32,294 bases of DNA from an uncultured Lachnospiraceae bacterium (GCA_947626285.1 CANQRR010000038.1:1-32294); one strand, 5' to 3'; shown: positions 23,697-31,011, counted from the first letter of the stretch. Numbers and translations: made by a program. Notes: generated by a model not told the origin, from the sequence alone.

Positions 23697-24111
23697 GAAG
23701 TATTTCTTTGATACAGATTGTCTCCCCGCTTTTCTTTGGGTTCGTGAGGAGAGCATTCTGGCAAGGTTATATGCAGGAAGAATTATTTTGCCCGCACAAG
23801 TCTATCATGAGCTTCAGAAGGTTCCTCATCTTCTGGCGCGGGTCGACACGTTGAAGAATAATGGGTATCTTTCCGTTGAGAGTATGGAAGCAGGTTCTGA
23901 GGAATACACCAATTACCTGCAGATGACAACCGCGCCCGAAAAAGGGATGAGAATTATCGGCAGAGGTGAAGCCGCCGGAATCGCTATGGCGAAACAGAGA
24001 GCTGGAACGCTTGCCAGCAATAATCTGCGTGATATCCGCCCATATGTGGAGAAGTATGAGATCTCACATATTTCAAGTCCTTACTTTTACTGGTTACTGT
24101 TCACTCCTTGA
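23689..24111 (+). CDS. PIN-domain-like nuclease, third gene of the cassette
   Basis: The 140-residue protein starts at TTG 23689 behind a strong AAGGAGGTACCA site; no ATG exists near the domain start. It has the PIN pattern: D8 in FFDTDCLPAF, a glutamate in QVYHELQKV, GRGEAAGIAMAKQR, and a final aspartate in ASNNLRDIRPY. These would form the acidic Mg-binding cluster of RNA-cleaving toxins. It overlaps the protease gene by 8 nt. The order HTH - protease - PIN suggests a three-component toxin/antitoxin or stress-release switch. The function is inference from domains. Confidence 0.78.
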   Translation: MTEKYFFDTDCLPAFLWVREESILARLYAGRIILPAQVYHELQKVPHLLARVDTLKNNGYLSVESMEAGSEEYTNYLQMTTAPEKGMRIIGRGEAAGIAMAKQRAGTLASNNLRDIRPYVEKYEISHISSPYFYWLLFTP

Positions 24112-24145
24112 CCAGCGACGCGAAGCTAGTCTTTTAGGGCAACGA

Positions 24146-24187
24146 GCAGTTTGAGCATGCAAATTCGCTTCGCGAAGCCCAAACTGC
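24146..24187. repeat. nested palindromic patch behind the PIN gene
   Basis: GCAGTTTG (24146-24153) is inversely repeated at 24180-24187, enclosing the perfect 12-bp palindrome GCTTCGCGAAGC (24167-24178). No U-run follows. The surrounding 24112-24327 holds no gene I can support. Confidence 0.55.
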
Positions 24188-24327
24188 CTGCCTCTTGAAT
24201 CACTTTCTTACGGCCTCAGTAGCAAGTGCTTCGGCCTGGCCTGAACAGTATCTTTTACTGTCCCATATTCACTTTTGCCAACGACCGTATCTTATCACAA
24301 GCAAAAGGTCTTCGCCAAAAGGGAATC

Positions 24328-24573
24328 TTACGCTGTCTTCCGCACCCATGTGCAGAAGTAATCGAGCAGCAGCATCTCATCCTCCCGGCTCCGGGCATAG
24401 ATTCCATATTCTTCCGCTCTCTCACCAAGCAGTGCGGAAAGCCCTCTGGTCCGTGTGGACTCCTCAGTCAGATCCAACTTCTCCCCGTCAGGGGACTCAA
24501 TCCATACCTGTCCGCAACAACGGTTGAGCATTTCATTAAACGCCGCCAATTCTCTCATTGATCTGATCTTCAT
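24328..24573 (-). CDS. small uncharacterised protein
   Basis: The 81-residue soluble protein starts MKIRSMRELAAFNEMLNRCC behind AAGGGATCAG. It continues with QVWIESPDGEKLDLT and an SALLGERAEEYGIYARSRED segment, then an acidic/hydrophobic C-terminal helix. It has no signal or membrane segment. I have an uncertain recollection of similar short proteins with ALLGE and S/R-x-x-DE motifs in Lachnospiraceae, without a known function. It is convergent with the PIN cassette and divergent from the AraC gene. Confidence 0.6.
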   Translation of the reverse strand: MKIRSMRELAAFNEMLNRCCGQVWIESPDGEKLDLTEESTRTRGLSALLGERAEEYGIYARSREDEMLLLDYFCTWVRKTA

Positions 24574-24623
24574 TCTGATCCCTTCTTTCTGAAAATTGAG
24601 TGGTCATCTCTGTCTTCTTGTGC

Positions 24624-24680
24624 TATAATGATATCGCATTAAAGGACTTTACAAAATAATAATTCAGCCGTATTTTGTAA
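24624..24680 (+). promoter_or_regulatory. upstream region of the AraC gene: -10 element and 10-bp inverted repeat
   Basis: A perfect TATAAT lies at 24624-24629, but its -35 (TGGTCA, 24601-24606, 17-nt spacing) is poor, as at activator-dependent promoters. TTACAAAATA (24649-24658) is perfectly inverted at 24671-24680 around a 12-nt loop, between this -10 and the start codon. It could be an operator or leader hairpin. Confidence 0.5.
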
Positions 24681-24713
24681 TTATACAGACAAATACAGAA
24701 GGGAAATGGCGAT

Positions 24714-25625
24714 ATGATTATAAATCAGCTCACCCTCAGTGACAATCTCCAGGAAATACCGGTCAATAAGGGGAAGGCGTTTCCCCTGTCTACCCATTAT
24801 GTTGATCTCGGGAAATGGCGTACCTCCGCGGTTCCGTGGCACTGGCACAGCGAACTGGAATTCCTGTGGCTGATCCGCGGAAGCCTGAAGGTCCTCACCA
24901 CGCATCAGGAGTACACGCTGGCGGAGGGAGAGGGCTGCTTTGTGAACCGCAATGTCCTGCACCAGATGGCCAGGCTTCCCAAAACGCAGGCGGTCTTCCT
25001 CTCGCAGCTCTGGGATGTATCGCTGCTCGGCGGTGCGCGCGGCAGCGTCTTTGAGCAGAAATACCTAAATCCTGTCATGGAAAGTAAGGAGCTGGAAGCA
25101 CTGCCCTTCCTGCTGCAAAACGCGAACCAGCGCAAAATCCTGGAACACATCCGGACTTCCTGCGACGCGGTCGATTCTGAAGAAGACGGCTATGAGATGA
25201 TCGCACGGAACGAGCTGTCGTCGGCATGGCTTTTGATGATGAAGGAAATCCCCCGGGAAGCACGGCAGAGCCAAAACAGTGAAAATCCCGCGGAAGCGCG
25301 CGTCAAAAAGATGATGCTGTATATCCAGGAACACTATCAGGAGAGGCTGTCTCTGGAAGAGATCGCCGCAGCGGCGAGCATCAGCACCCGGGAATGCCTG
25401 CGCAATTTCCGGCAATGTCTGCATACCACTCCGTTTGGCTATCTCATCGATCATCGGCTGAACGTCGCGGCCGACAGCCTTCTGACTTCCGGACTCCCGG
25501 TGACGGAGATCGCGATGAACTGCGGCTTCTCCTCCGGCAGTTATTTCACAAAGCTGTTCCGGGAAAAATTTCAGATAACCCCGCTGGAGTACCGCAAGGC
25601 AAAAGACCGTCAATTTGTCCGCTGA
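24714..25625 (+). CDS. AraC-family transcriptional regulator
   Basis: This 303-residue regulator has an N-terminal cupin-type ligand domain (about 20-110; WHWHSELEFLWLIRGSLKVL) and a C-terminal double HTH (about 200-300; LSLEEIAAAASISTRECLRN, then GLPVTEIAMNCGFSSGSYFT and KLFREKFQITPLEYRK). It begins behind AAGGGA. No operon partner follows, since the next gene is convergent. Likely ligands are sugars or similar small molecules, as for most AraC proteins with this N-terminal domain. Confidence 0.93.
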   Translation: MIINQLTLSDNLQEIPVNKGKAFPLSTHYVDLGKWRTSAVPWHWHSELEFLWLIRGSLKVLTTHQEYTLAEGEGCFVNRNVLHQMARLPKTQAVFLSQLWDVSLLGGARGSVFEQKYLNPVMESKELEALPFLLQNANQRKILEHIRTSCDAVDSEEDGYEMIARNELSSAWLLMMKEIPREARQSQNSENPAEARVKKMMLYIQEHYQERLSLEEIAAAASISTRECLRNFRQCLHTTPFGYLIDHRLNVAADSLLTSGLPVTEIAMNCGFSSGSYFTKLFREKFQITPLEYRKAKDRQFVR

Positions 25626-25674
25626 TCCGGACTTAGCAATTCTATCCTTCGAGAAAATGAAAATTTGCTGCTGC

Positions 25675-25697
25675 AAAAGGGGTGCTTACCGCACCCC
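25675..25697 (-). terminator. terminator of the tipA-like gene
   Basis: GGGGTGC (25679-25685) pairs with GCACCCC (25691-25697) around five nt, followed on the minus strand by four U (25678-25675). It lies 6 nt after the TipA-like stop and between convergent genes. Confidence 0.75.
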
Positions 25698-25703
25698 TCG
25701 CCC

Positions 25704-26546
25704 CTATTTATAAAACGCCTTGATTGCCTCTGTAAAATAATCGGCTGCTCCTTCCCCGTACTTTTCATCTATTTTTGATCTTACCCTTGCATCCTGATAG
25801 GAATGCGCGACGGAGAGCATCATCCCCCGTTCCTCTTTCATCTGGCTGAACTGCTTCATCACGAATCCATATTCGGCAACAAGTTCCTTTACCTCGAAGG
25901 AATCCACGGGACAGCCAATCTTTGTGATCATTTTTTCTAAAATTGCTTCTATCCGTTTCATATAACTGTCCGCAACTTCTTTGCTGACAGGATTCTTCGC
26001 GACGGACAGATATTCTTCCTTTCCTCCGTACCACTCAACCACCTTCGCATAATTTTTCTGCATTTCTTCTCTGGAAATCACTTCCATGTAATGCTCTTTC
26101 CATTGTTCGACACTCCCAAACTCTTTGATTGAAAGTTCTTTCATGTCCTCCGGCATATGCTCTACCATAGCCTGGAACATTTCTTCCATTTCTGTTTTAC
26201 TGAAAACCGCAAAATCCATCTTATTCTCTCCTTTCAGAATGTCATCAATGCTGGATATCAGACGCTCCATACGCGTCTTTTTAGCGACCAGCATATTCTT
26301 TTACATTTGCAGAATCTGGTTTCTGTCAAGATCAGGATTTTCCATAACAGCTTTGATTTCCTTCAAAGAGATATCAAACTCACGAAAAAACAGGATCTGC
26401 TGTAAATCCTCCAGGGCTTTATCGTCATAAAGCCGGTATCCCGCTTCGCTTTTTTCAGTCGGAGTAAATAACCCGATTTCATCATAATAGTGAAGCGTGC
26501 GCACGCTGATACCTGTAAGCTCCGATATCTCTTTTACTGTCATCAT
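25704..26546 (-). pseudogene. MerR/TipA-like multidrug-sensing regulator split by an in-frame stop
   Basis: Residues from ATG 26546 form a MerR DNA-binding domain (MMTVKEISELTGISVRTLHY, YDEIGLFTP, GYRLYDDKALEDLQQILFFR) and the start of the coiled coil, ending ILQM-stop at 26301. The same frame continues at once with KNMLVAKKTRMERLISSIDD and the TipAS antibiotic-recognition domain (MDFAVFSKTEMEEMFQAM to EAIKAFYK). A single TAA where family members usually have CAA (Gln) explains the split. The TipAS part has its own strong start: ATG at 26219 behind AAAGGAGAG, giving 171 residues. So the drug-binding half may still be made, as TipAS is from tipA in Streptomyces. The DNA-binding product alone lacks most of its dimer helix. 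Confidence 0.85.
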
Positions 26547-26577
26547 TCTGTATGCCCTCCCTGCTCCTGATAGAAAC

Positions 26578-26608
26578 ACTCTACTCTATGACGTTCCGTG
26601 AGAGTCAA
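26578..26608 (-). promoter_or_regulatory. MerR-type promoter of the tipA-like gene
   Basis: On the minus strand TTGACT (26608-26603) and TAGAGT (26583-26578) are separated by 19 nt, the overlong spacing typical of MerR-activated promoters. The dyad ACTCT-N13-AGAGT (26605-26583) lies in the spacer. This is strong evidence for autoregulation by the intact ancestor. Confidence 0.75.
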
Positions 26609-26643
26609 TAGGATTTTTCCAAATTTTTATTCTTAATCCTAGT

Positions 26644-26903
26644 TTAAAAGAATACAGACGCGGCGACAAGCGATATCGCGTTTCCGAGAATGTGCGAAAG
26701 GGTGCTGATCACGCAATTGTCCGATTTACGACAGATCACCGAGAAGATCAAATAAAGAAAAACGCGATCCCCACAAACATAGAATAGCCTGCAATATTCG
26801 AGGATGGCACGACCTTTGTCAGCGTCAGTAATATCATGATCACCATGCCTGTGATCGTGAGGACAGCACTCTTTTTGTTACTCTCAGCAACTTGATCCTT
26901 CAT
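26644..26903 (-). pseudogene. small membrane protein with a one-base frameshift
   Basis: ATG at 26903 behind AGGAGG overlaps the tetR stop as ATGA. It reads MKDQVAESNKKSAVLTITGM, a hydrophobic segment and GYSMFVGIAFFFI-stop. Joining the next frame near 26750-26765 (a run rich in A on the plus strand) restores YLIFSVICRKSDNC and a second hydrophobic stretch ending ISLVAASVFF-stop at 26644. The total of 260 nt is one short of a multiple of three, consistent with a single lost base or a sequencing error. It would be an about 86-residue protein with two to three membrane helices, possibly the target of the coupled TetR regulator. Confidence 0.72.
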
Positions 26904-27472
26904 TTCGTTTCCTCCTGTACTGATGATCTTGCGCCCCTGTATGCCCGCTCCAAATGGGATTTTATAAGCTCCTCGTCGTATTCCAGTGAATTGTTCGCGA
27001 TGATACTCGCATATCCATGCGCAAACAGAAAAATGGTTATAAAGATTTCCTTTACCTGATCTATACTTCTTCCAACCGCTCCCTGCATTGCCAAAAGAAC
27101 AGGAGCGAGTTCTTCGGCGTCTATCATTTCAAGCAGAGTCGTTCCGGTAAAAAAGTTTGATTGAAAAAGGAAACGGAACAGATGCGGTTCTTCCATCGCG
27201 AAGCGGATATAATTCAGCCCGATTCCAAGCATCACACCTCCCCGCTGGTTTTCCATATTCATCAGGTATTCCGAATGATAGCGGTCTGCCTTTGCGTACA
27301 CGGCTTTTTTCAACTCCTCCATCGTTGCAAAGTGGTACATAACAGGCTGCGTAGAACAGTTCAGTTTTTTTGCGACTGTTCTCGCGTTAATATTCTCCGC
27401 GCCTGTTTCTCGGGCAAGCGCAAAAGCGGCGTCAACGACCATCTCTTTTGTGATCCTGGGTTTTGGCGGCAT
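26900..27472 (-). CDS. TetR/AcrR-family regulator
   Basis: This 190-residue regulator starts at ATG 27472 (MPPKPRITKEMVVDAAFALA) behind AAAGGGG. The HTH is at about 10-55 (GAENINARTVAKKLNCSTQP, then VMYHFATMEELKKAVY), followed by a helical ligand domain with FRFLFQS and GYASIIANNS. The longer open frame starts inside the promoter and is not used. It is coupled by ATGA to the broken small membrane protein. It is likely autorepressing through the dyad at 27500-27517. Confidence 0.92.
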   Translation of the reverse strand: MPPKPRITKEMVVDAAFALARETGAENINARTVAKKLNCSTQPVMYHFATMEELKKAVYAKADRYHSEYLMNMENQRGGVMLGIGLNYIRFAMEEPHLFRFLFQSNFFTGTTLLEMIDAEELAPVLLAMQGAVGRSIDQVKEIFITIFLFAHGYASIIANNSLEYDEELIKSHLERAYRGARSSVQEETK

Positions 27473-27499
27473 GGTTTTCCCCTTTTGATAATTTTCGTT

Positions 27500-27544
27500 A
27501 TATAACATTAGTTATATTATAGGCCGCAATGCTGATTTCGTCAA
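27500..27544 (-). promoter_or_regulatory. tetR promoter with overlapping operator
   Basis: On the minus strand TTGACG (27544-27539), 17 nt, TATAAT (27521-27516) is close to consensus. The perfect 7+7 dyad ATATAAC-ATTA-GTTATAT (27500-27517) overlaps the end of the -10 and the start site, an ideal place for repression by the TetR protein. Confidence 0.8.
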
Positions 27545-27573
27545 TTCCTCTGAGTGAACTTTTTTATTGAACT

Positions 27574-28920
27574 TCACGCTTTCAGCTGGTTCATCCACCC
27601 CCGGCGTTCGAAAACGACAACAGAAACGGCAAAGCGCACACACTCCTCCAGTGACAGGGCAAAATAGACCAGGGGAATGGGCCAGTGAAGCACGAAAGCC
27701 GTGAGGAGTCCAAGAGGGACGCCGAAAATCCAGGTACCCATCAGGTCGATGGCCATGACGTACTTCGTCTTTCCGCCGCTTCGCAGGATGCCGCTGCCGA
27801 TGATCATGTTCAGCACCTTGAAGGGCATGACCGCTGCGTAGGCGGTGAGGATCTGAGCGGTCAATTCTCTGACGTGAGCCCCTACCTTGTAGATACGCAC
27901 ATACCAGGGGTTGATAAGGAAAATCACCACTGACAGCAAAAGAGCACCCGCCAGACCGTAAAACAGGAGTTTTTTCGCCTCACGGTAGGCCGCCTCCCTG
28001 TCCCCGTCGCCAAGGCGCTTGCCGATGAGGATCGCCGCCGCCTGACTCAATCCGCATAAAGCCCCGATTGCCAGAGACTGCACAGGGTTCGTCAGCGTCA
28101 TGGCGGCGCAGGCGTCGGTGCCCAGATGTCCGTAAATGCCCGCGTACACGTTTTCACCCAAGACCCACATGAATTCACTGGCCAGGAGCGGCAGCAGCAT
28201 GGACAGATACTGGCTCCAGGCAAAAGGCCCCGCCGCGGCATTTTCTGTCTTTTCCCGGTATTTCAGATACATTCCCAGGATGATCAGACAATAGACAAGC
28301 TGTGAGATCAGCGTCGCCAGAGCCGCCCCTGTAATGCCGAGGGCGGGCGCGCCAAGCCGCCCGAAGATCAAGATCCAGTTGAGTCCCGTGTTGACAGCCG
28401 CCGAGGCGATTCCGGCATAGAGCGGAAGGGACGCTTTTTCCATGCACCGCAGGTGGGTGGACCAAATGGTGATCCCCGCCGCGGGGAAGAAGGTGCCGGA
28501 CACGATAAACAGATACCACCCCGCCGCTTCCGCGGTCACAACGTCGTCGATATAAAGGCCCATGATCTGCTTTGAAGCCACAACACCGGCCAGGGTGAAC
28601 AGTGCGGCAAGGATGAGGCACAGCTGCAGATTGAGGATCATGCTCCTGCGCGTCTCAGCAGTATTTCTCTGGCCCATGTACTGGGAGATCATAATCCCCG
28701 CCACAGCGCCCACAGCGGATACGACAACGTTGAATATCCCTGTGAATTTTCCCGCCAATCCGACCGCGGCCACTTCCACGCCTCCGAGCTGGCCGATCAT
28801 GATCTGATCCACCACCCCGAAGGACGCCTGGAGCATGGATTGCAGCGCCACCGGCACGGCCAGGACAATGACTTTCCGTAAAAAAGTCTGCTCTTCTTTG
28901 CGTATGATTTTTCGTTCCAT
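27574..28920 (-). CDS. MATE-family efflux transporter
   Basis: This is a multidrug/organic-cation antiporter of 448 residues with twelve predicted hydrophobic segments in two related halves. Family blocks are VPVALQSMLQASFGVVDQIM (about 20-39), GQLGGVEVAAVGLA and, in the second half, NPVQSLAIGALCGLSQAAAI followed by GKRLGDGDREAA. It starts behind GGAGG. The gene follows a structured, terminator-containing leader after the lacI-type gene, so its expression may be controlled there. The substrate is unknown. Confidence 0.94.
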   Translation of the reverse strand: MERKIIRKEEQTFLRKVIVLAVPVALQSMLQASFGVVDQIMIGQLGGVEVAAVGLAGKFTGIFNVVVSAVGAVAGIMISQYMGQRNTAETRRSMILNLQLCLILAALFTLAGVVASKQIMGLYIDDVVTAEAAGWYLFIVSGTFFPAAGITIWSTHLRCMEKASLPLYAGIASAAVNTGLNWILIFGRLGAPALGITGAALATLISQLVYCLIILGMYLKYREKTENAAAGPFAWSQYLSMLLPLLASEFMWVLGENVYAGIYGHLGTDACAAMTLTNPVQSLAIGALCGLSQAAAILIGKRLGDGDREAAYREAKKLLFYGLAGALLLSVVIFLINPWYVRIYKVGAHVRELTAQILTAYAAVMPFKVLNMIIGSGILRSGGKTKYVMAIDLMGTWIFGVPLGLLTAFVLHWPIPLVYFALSLEECVRFAVSVVVFERRGWMNQLKA

Positions 28921-28939
28921 TTCAACCTCCGTGTTTAAT

Positions 28940-29019
28940 CGAGTAGGGATGGTTTCGTCCTACTCGCTGCGCGACCCGCGTGCTGCGACAGCAGCAGAAT
29001 ACCTCTCGCGGGTCTGCGC
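28940..29019 (-). ncRNA. structured leader of the MATE gene, candidate riboregulator
   Basis: On the minus strand the first stem pairs 29016-29019/29007-29014 with 28969-28972/28973-28980 (GCGC, one bulge, then GACCCGCG/CGCGGGTC). It contains an inner hairpin TGCTG/CAGCA (28981-28985 with 28992-28996). A second hairpin (CGAGTAGG, 28940-28947 with 28959-28966) follows and ends 19 nt before the start codon. It could be a cis-acting RNA or a degenerate palindromic repeat; I do not recognise a known riboswitch consensus. Confidence 0.5.
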
Positions 29020-29023
29020 AAAC

Positions 29024-29060
29024 AAAAAATTTCCCGTCAGTTCCAATATAAACTGACGGG
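29024..29060 (-). terminator. intrinsic terminator between the lacI-type and MATE genes
   Basis: CCCGTCAGTT (29033-29042) pairs perfectly with 29051-29060 around an 8-nt loop. On the minus strand it is followed by AAATTTTTTG, a six-U run. It either ends the lacI-type transcript or acts as an attenuator for the MATE gene. Confidence 0.85.
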
Positions 29061-29138
29061 AGGAGGCTTTTCAAAACTTAAATCCTTAAGCCGTGACAAA
29101 AATGGAACGCCGTTTTTGTGGAAAATGACAGCCAAAGC

Positions 29139-29194
29139 GCCGCAGACGGTCTATTACAGACGATCCTTTACAGATGATCCATTGCAGACGATCC
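29139..29194. repeat. four 14-nt tandem repeats just after the lacI-type gene
   Basis: Units at 29139-29152, 29153-29166, 29167-29180 and 29181-29194 follow ATTACAGACGATCC; the first unit is the most diverged. They end 2 nt short of the stop codon at 29197-29199. Confidence 0.85.
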
Positions 29195-29196
29195 AT

Positions 29197-30195
29197 TCAG
29201 CGATTCCCTGTGCTGTCCCGGATCACGAGGGACGTGGAAAGAGTAATGACCGCTTCCACCGGCTCGCCGGAGCGCATTTTTGCGATCGCGTTCAGCGCCG
29301 CCCGCGCGCGTTTGGCATTATCCTGGCGGACAGAGGTCAGGGACGGGTAGACCATCCCGCAAAGGGGTGTGTCGTCAAATCCGGCGACGGAAATCTCGCC
29401 CGGTATATCGACGCCGCTGCTTTGCAAAAAATGGATGAGGTCAACGGCATAATAGTCTGACACGGCGAAAACGGCGGAAAAGCTTCTGATCTCCGGCAGC
29501 TTCTCCCGATAGAAGGCCATCCGCTCTGTTTTGGCCATGGGAATCATCATAAACTCCGCGCCGCTCCCGAAGCCCTCGTGAAAACCTTTCCAGCGCTCCA
29601 GGTCCATGTCCGTATCGTTATCCGAGAGGCACAGGGCGCGTTGATGCCCACAAAGCCGGAAATACTCGCCCACTTGAAATCCCCCGTGGCGGTCGTCAAT
29701 ATTCACGGCACAGACGCGCTCCGCCATGACTCCGCAGGCGTCATAGACCGCAAAGGGTACGCGGACATTTTCACGCAGGTGGCTGTAATCCGCACTGCAA
29801 AAGCCAATCAGCACCAGTCCCTCCAGGTTCCACATAGTGGCAAAGGAAATGATCTCATCAAAGCCGTTCACGGTTCTTACCATCATCTGCAGGCCGCGGC
29901 TGGACGTTTCCGCGGCTAAGGCGTTGAGTGCCGAGGCGATGAAGGCGTCCTCTAAGATGTGCGCCTCGTATTTCTCATGGGCATTGACGACGACGCCCAC
30001 GATCTTCGCCGGATTCTCTGCCAGCAGTACCTCCGCCGCCCGCGGCAGATACCCCCGCTCCTCCAAGGCACGGCGCACCCTGATGGCCGTCCGCTCCGAC
30101 ACCATGCCGGTCTTGCCGTGCAGTACATAGGACACTGCCGCCGTACTGAGTCCCAGCTCCGAAGCGATATCCGAGAGCCGTACTTTTTCTTCCAT
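29197..30195 (-). CDS. LacI/GalR-family transcriptional regulator
   Basis: The 332-residue repressor has an N-terminal LacI HTH and hinge (about 5-55; VRLSDIASELGLSTAAVSYV, LHGKTGMVSERTAIRVRRAL) and a periplasmic-binding-like sensor (ENPAKIVGVVV, DRHGGFQVGEYF, DIPGEISVAGFDDTPLC, SLTSVRQD). It begins behind GGAGGTG. A TATAAT lies at 30225-30220 without a good -35. No sugar pathway genes are adjacent in the window, so its target is open; the MATE gene downstream is the nearest candidate. Confidence 0.94.
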   Translation of the reverse strand: MEEKVRLSDIASELGLSTAAVSYVLHGKTGMVSERTAIRVRRALEERGYLPRAAEVLLAENPAKIVGVVVNAHEKYEAHILEDAFIASALNALAAETSSRGLQMMVRTVNGFDEIISFATMWNLEGLVLIGFCSADYSHLRENVRVPFAVYDACGVMAERVCAVNIDDRHGGFQVGEYFRLCGHQRALCLSDNDTDMDLERWKGFHEGFGSGAEFMMIPMAKTERMAFYREKLPEIRSFSAVFAVSDYYAVDLIHFLQSSGVDIPGEISVAGFDDTPLCGMVYPSLTSVRQDNAKRARAALNAIAKMRSGEPVEAVITLSTSLVIRDSTGNR

Positions 30196-30276
30196 GTCAC
30201 ACCTCCGTCACCCAGGGAGATTATATCATGCCCATTTTCCGCGCCGGGACGGATGTTTTCGGTAAAAACCCGCTAT

Positions 30277-30879
30277 TTACAGCTCATTCGTCCTGTATGC
30301 AGAATAACCCTCGTAGTAGTAGCTGTGGTCGATGCCCTTCATATACACTTCACGGTCATGAATCTTCTCTGTCAATGCCTGCTTGAGCAGATATTTGATC
30401 TCAATGTCCCTGATCGGGCTCCGCTCCATTGCAAGCAGGTAATCTTCTTTTTCCACCCGGCTCCAGTCGACCACTGCGCCGAGTTCCTTTTTCAGCATGT
30501 GATCCAGCCAGATCCGGGCACTGCGTCCGTTTCCCTCCCGAAAAGGATGGGCGATATTCATTTCCACATACTTTTTCACGATCTCCTCAAATGTGCCCTG
30601 CGGCATTTTCTCTATATTCTTCAGTGCCGCGTCAAGATACATGACCGGTGCAAACCGAAAATTTCCCTTTGCCAGATTGACGTCCCGGAGTTTTCCAGCA
30701 AAATCATAAATTTGCCCGAACAGATATTTATGAATCTCTGCAAGCGTCCGGTAAGTTCCGGCCTGCAGGCCGTCCAGATACCCGCTCTCGAACAGCTCTG
30801 CAGCCCGTTTCTTGCTGATACGCTCTTCCTCGCGCGCCAGTTCGGCCGCATCTGTGATCCCCAATTTATTTTTCAGCAT
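30277..30879 (-). CDS. Fic-domain protein adenylyltransferase, C-terminally self-inhibited type
   Basis: Fic enzymes transfer AMP (or related groups) to target-protein hydroxyls. It has 200 residues. The active-site motif HPFREGNGRSARIW has the catalytic H111 and the anion-binding loop (111-119). The flap region precedes it (FRFAPVMYLDAAL). Near the C-terminus S186-YYY-E190-G191 fits the (S/T)xxxE(G/N) inhibitory motif, placing it with class III Fic proteins, which are self-inhibited; this agrees with the absence of a separate antitoxin gene. It starts at ATG 30879 behind GGGGGGAG. Confidence 0.92.
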   Translation of the reverse strand: MLKNKLGITDAAELAREEERISKKRAAELFESGYLDGLQAGTYRTLAEIHKYLFGQIYDFAGKLRDVNLAKGNFRFAPVMYLDAALKNIEKMPQGTFEEIVKKYVEMNIAHPFREGNGRSARIWLDHMLKKELGAVVDWSRVEKEDYLLAMERSPIRDIEIKYLLKQALTEKIHDREVYMKGIDHSYYYEGYSAYRTNEL

Positions 30880-30935
30880 AGCAGGGCTCCCCCCCTAATG
30901 GTATGAATTTGCCAAATATTGTCCAGATACACCCC

Positions 30936-30986
30936 GGAAACTCTGGCTGTAACACAAATTATATCATAACGAGTTTCCCGATACAA
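30936..30986 (-). promoter_or_regulatory. fic promoter with flanking inverted repeat
   Basis: On the minus strand TTGTAT (30986-30981), 17 nt, TATAAT (30963-30958). GGAAACTC (30936-30943) and its inverse GAGTTTCC (30971-30978) flank the -10, one arm lying in the spacer. It could be an operator or a 5' leader stem. Confidence 0.65.
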
Positions 30987-31011
30987 TCATATCATATTTC
31001 TCCCCTTACCA

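Noticed and set aside
28940-29019. Guanidine riboswitch in front of the MATE gene
   Set aside because: One loop contains ACGA, but the paired hairpins with identical ACGR loops of the guanidine-II class, and the cores of classes I and III, are not present.
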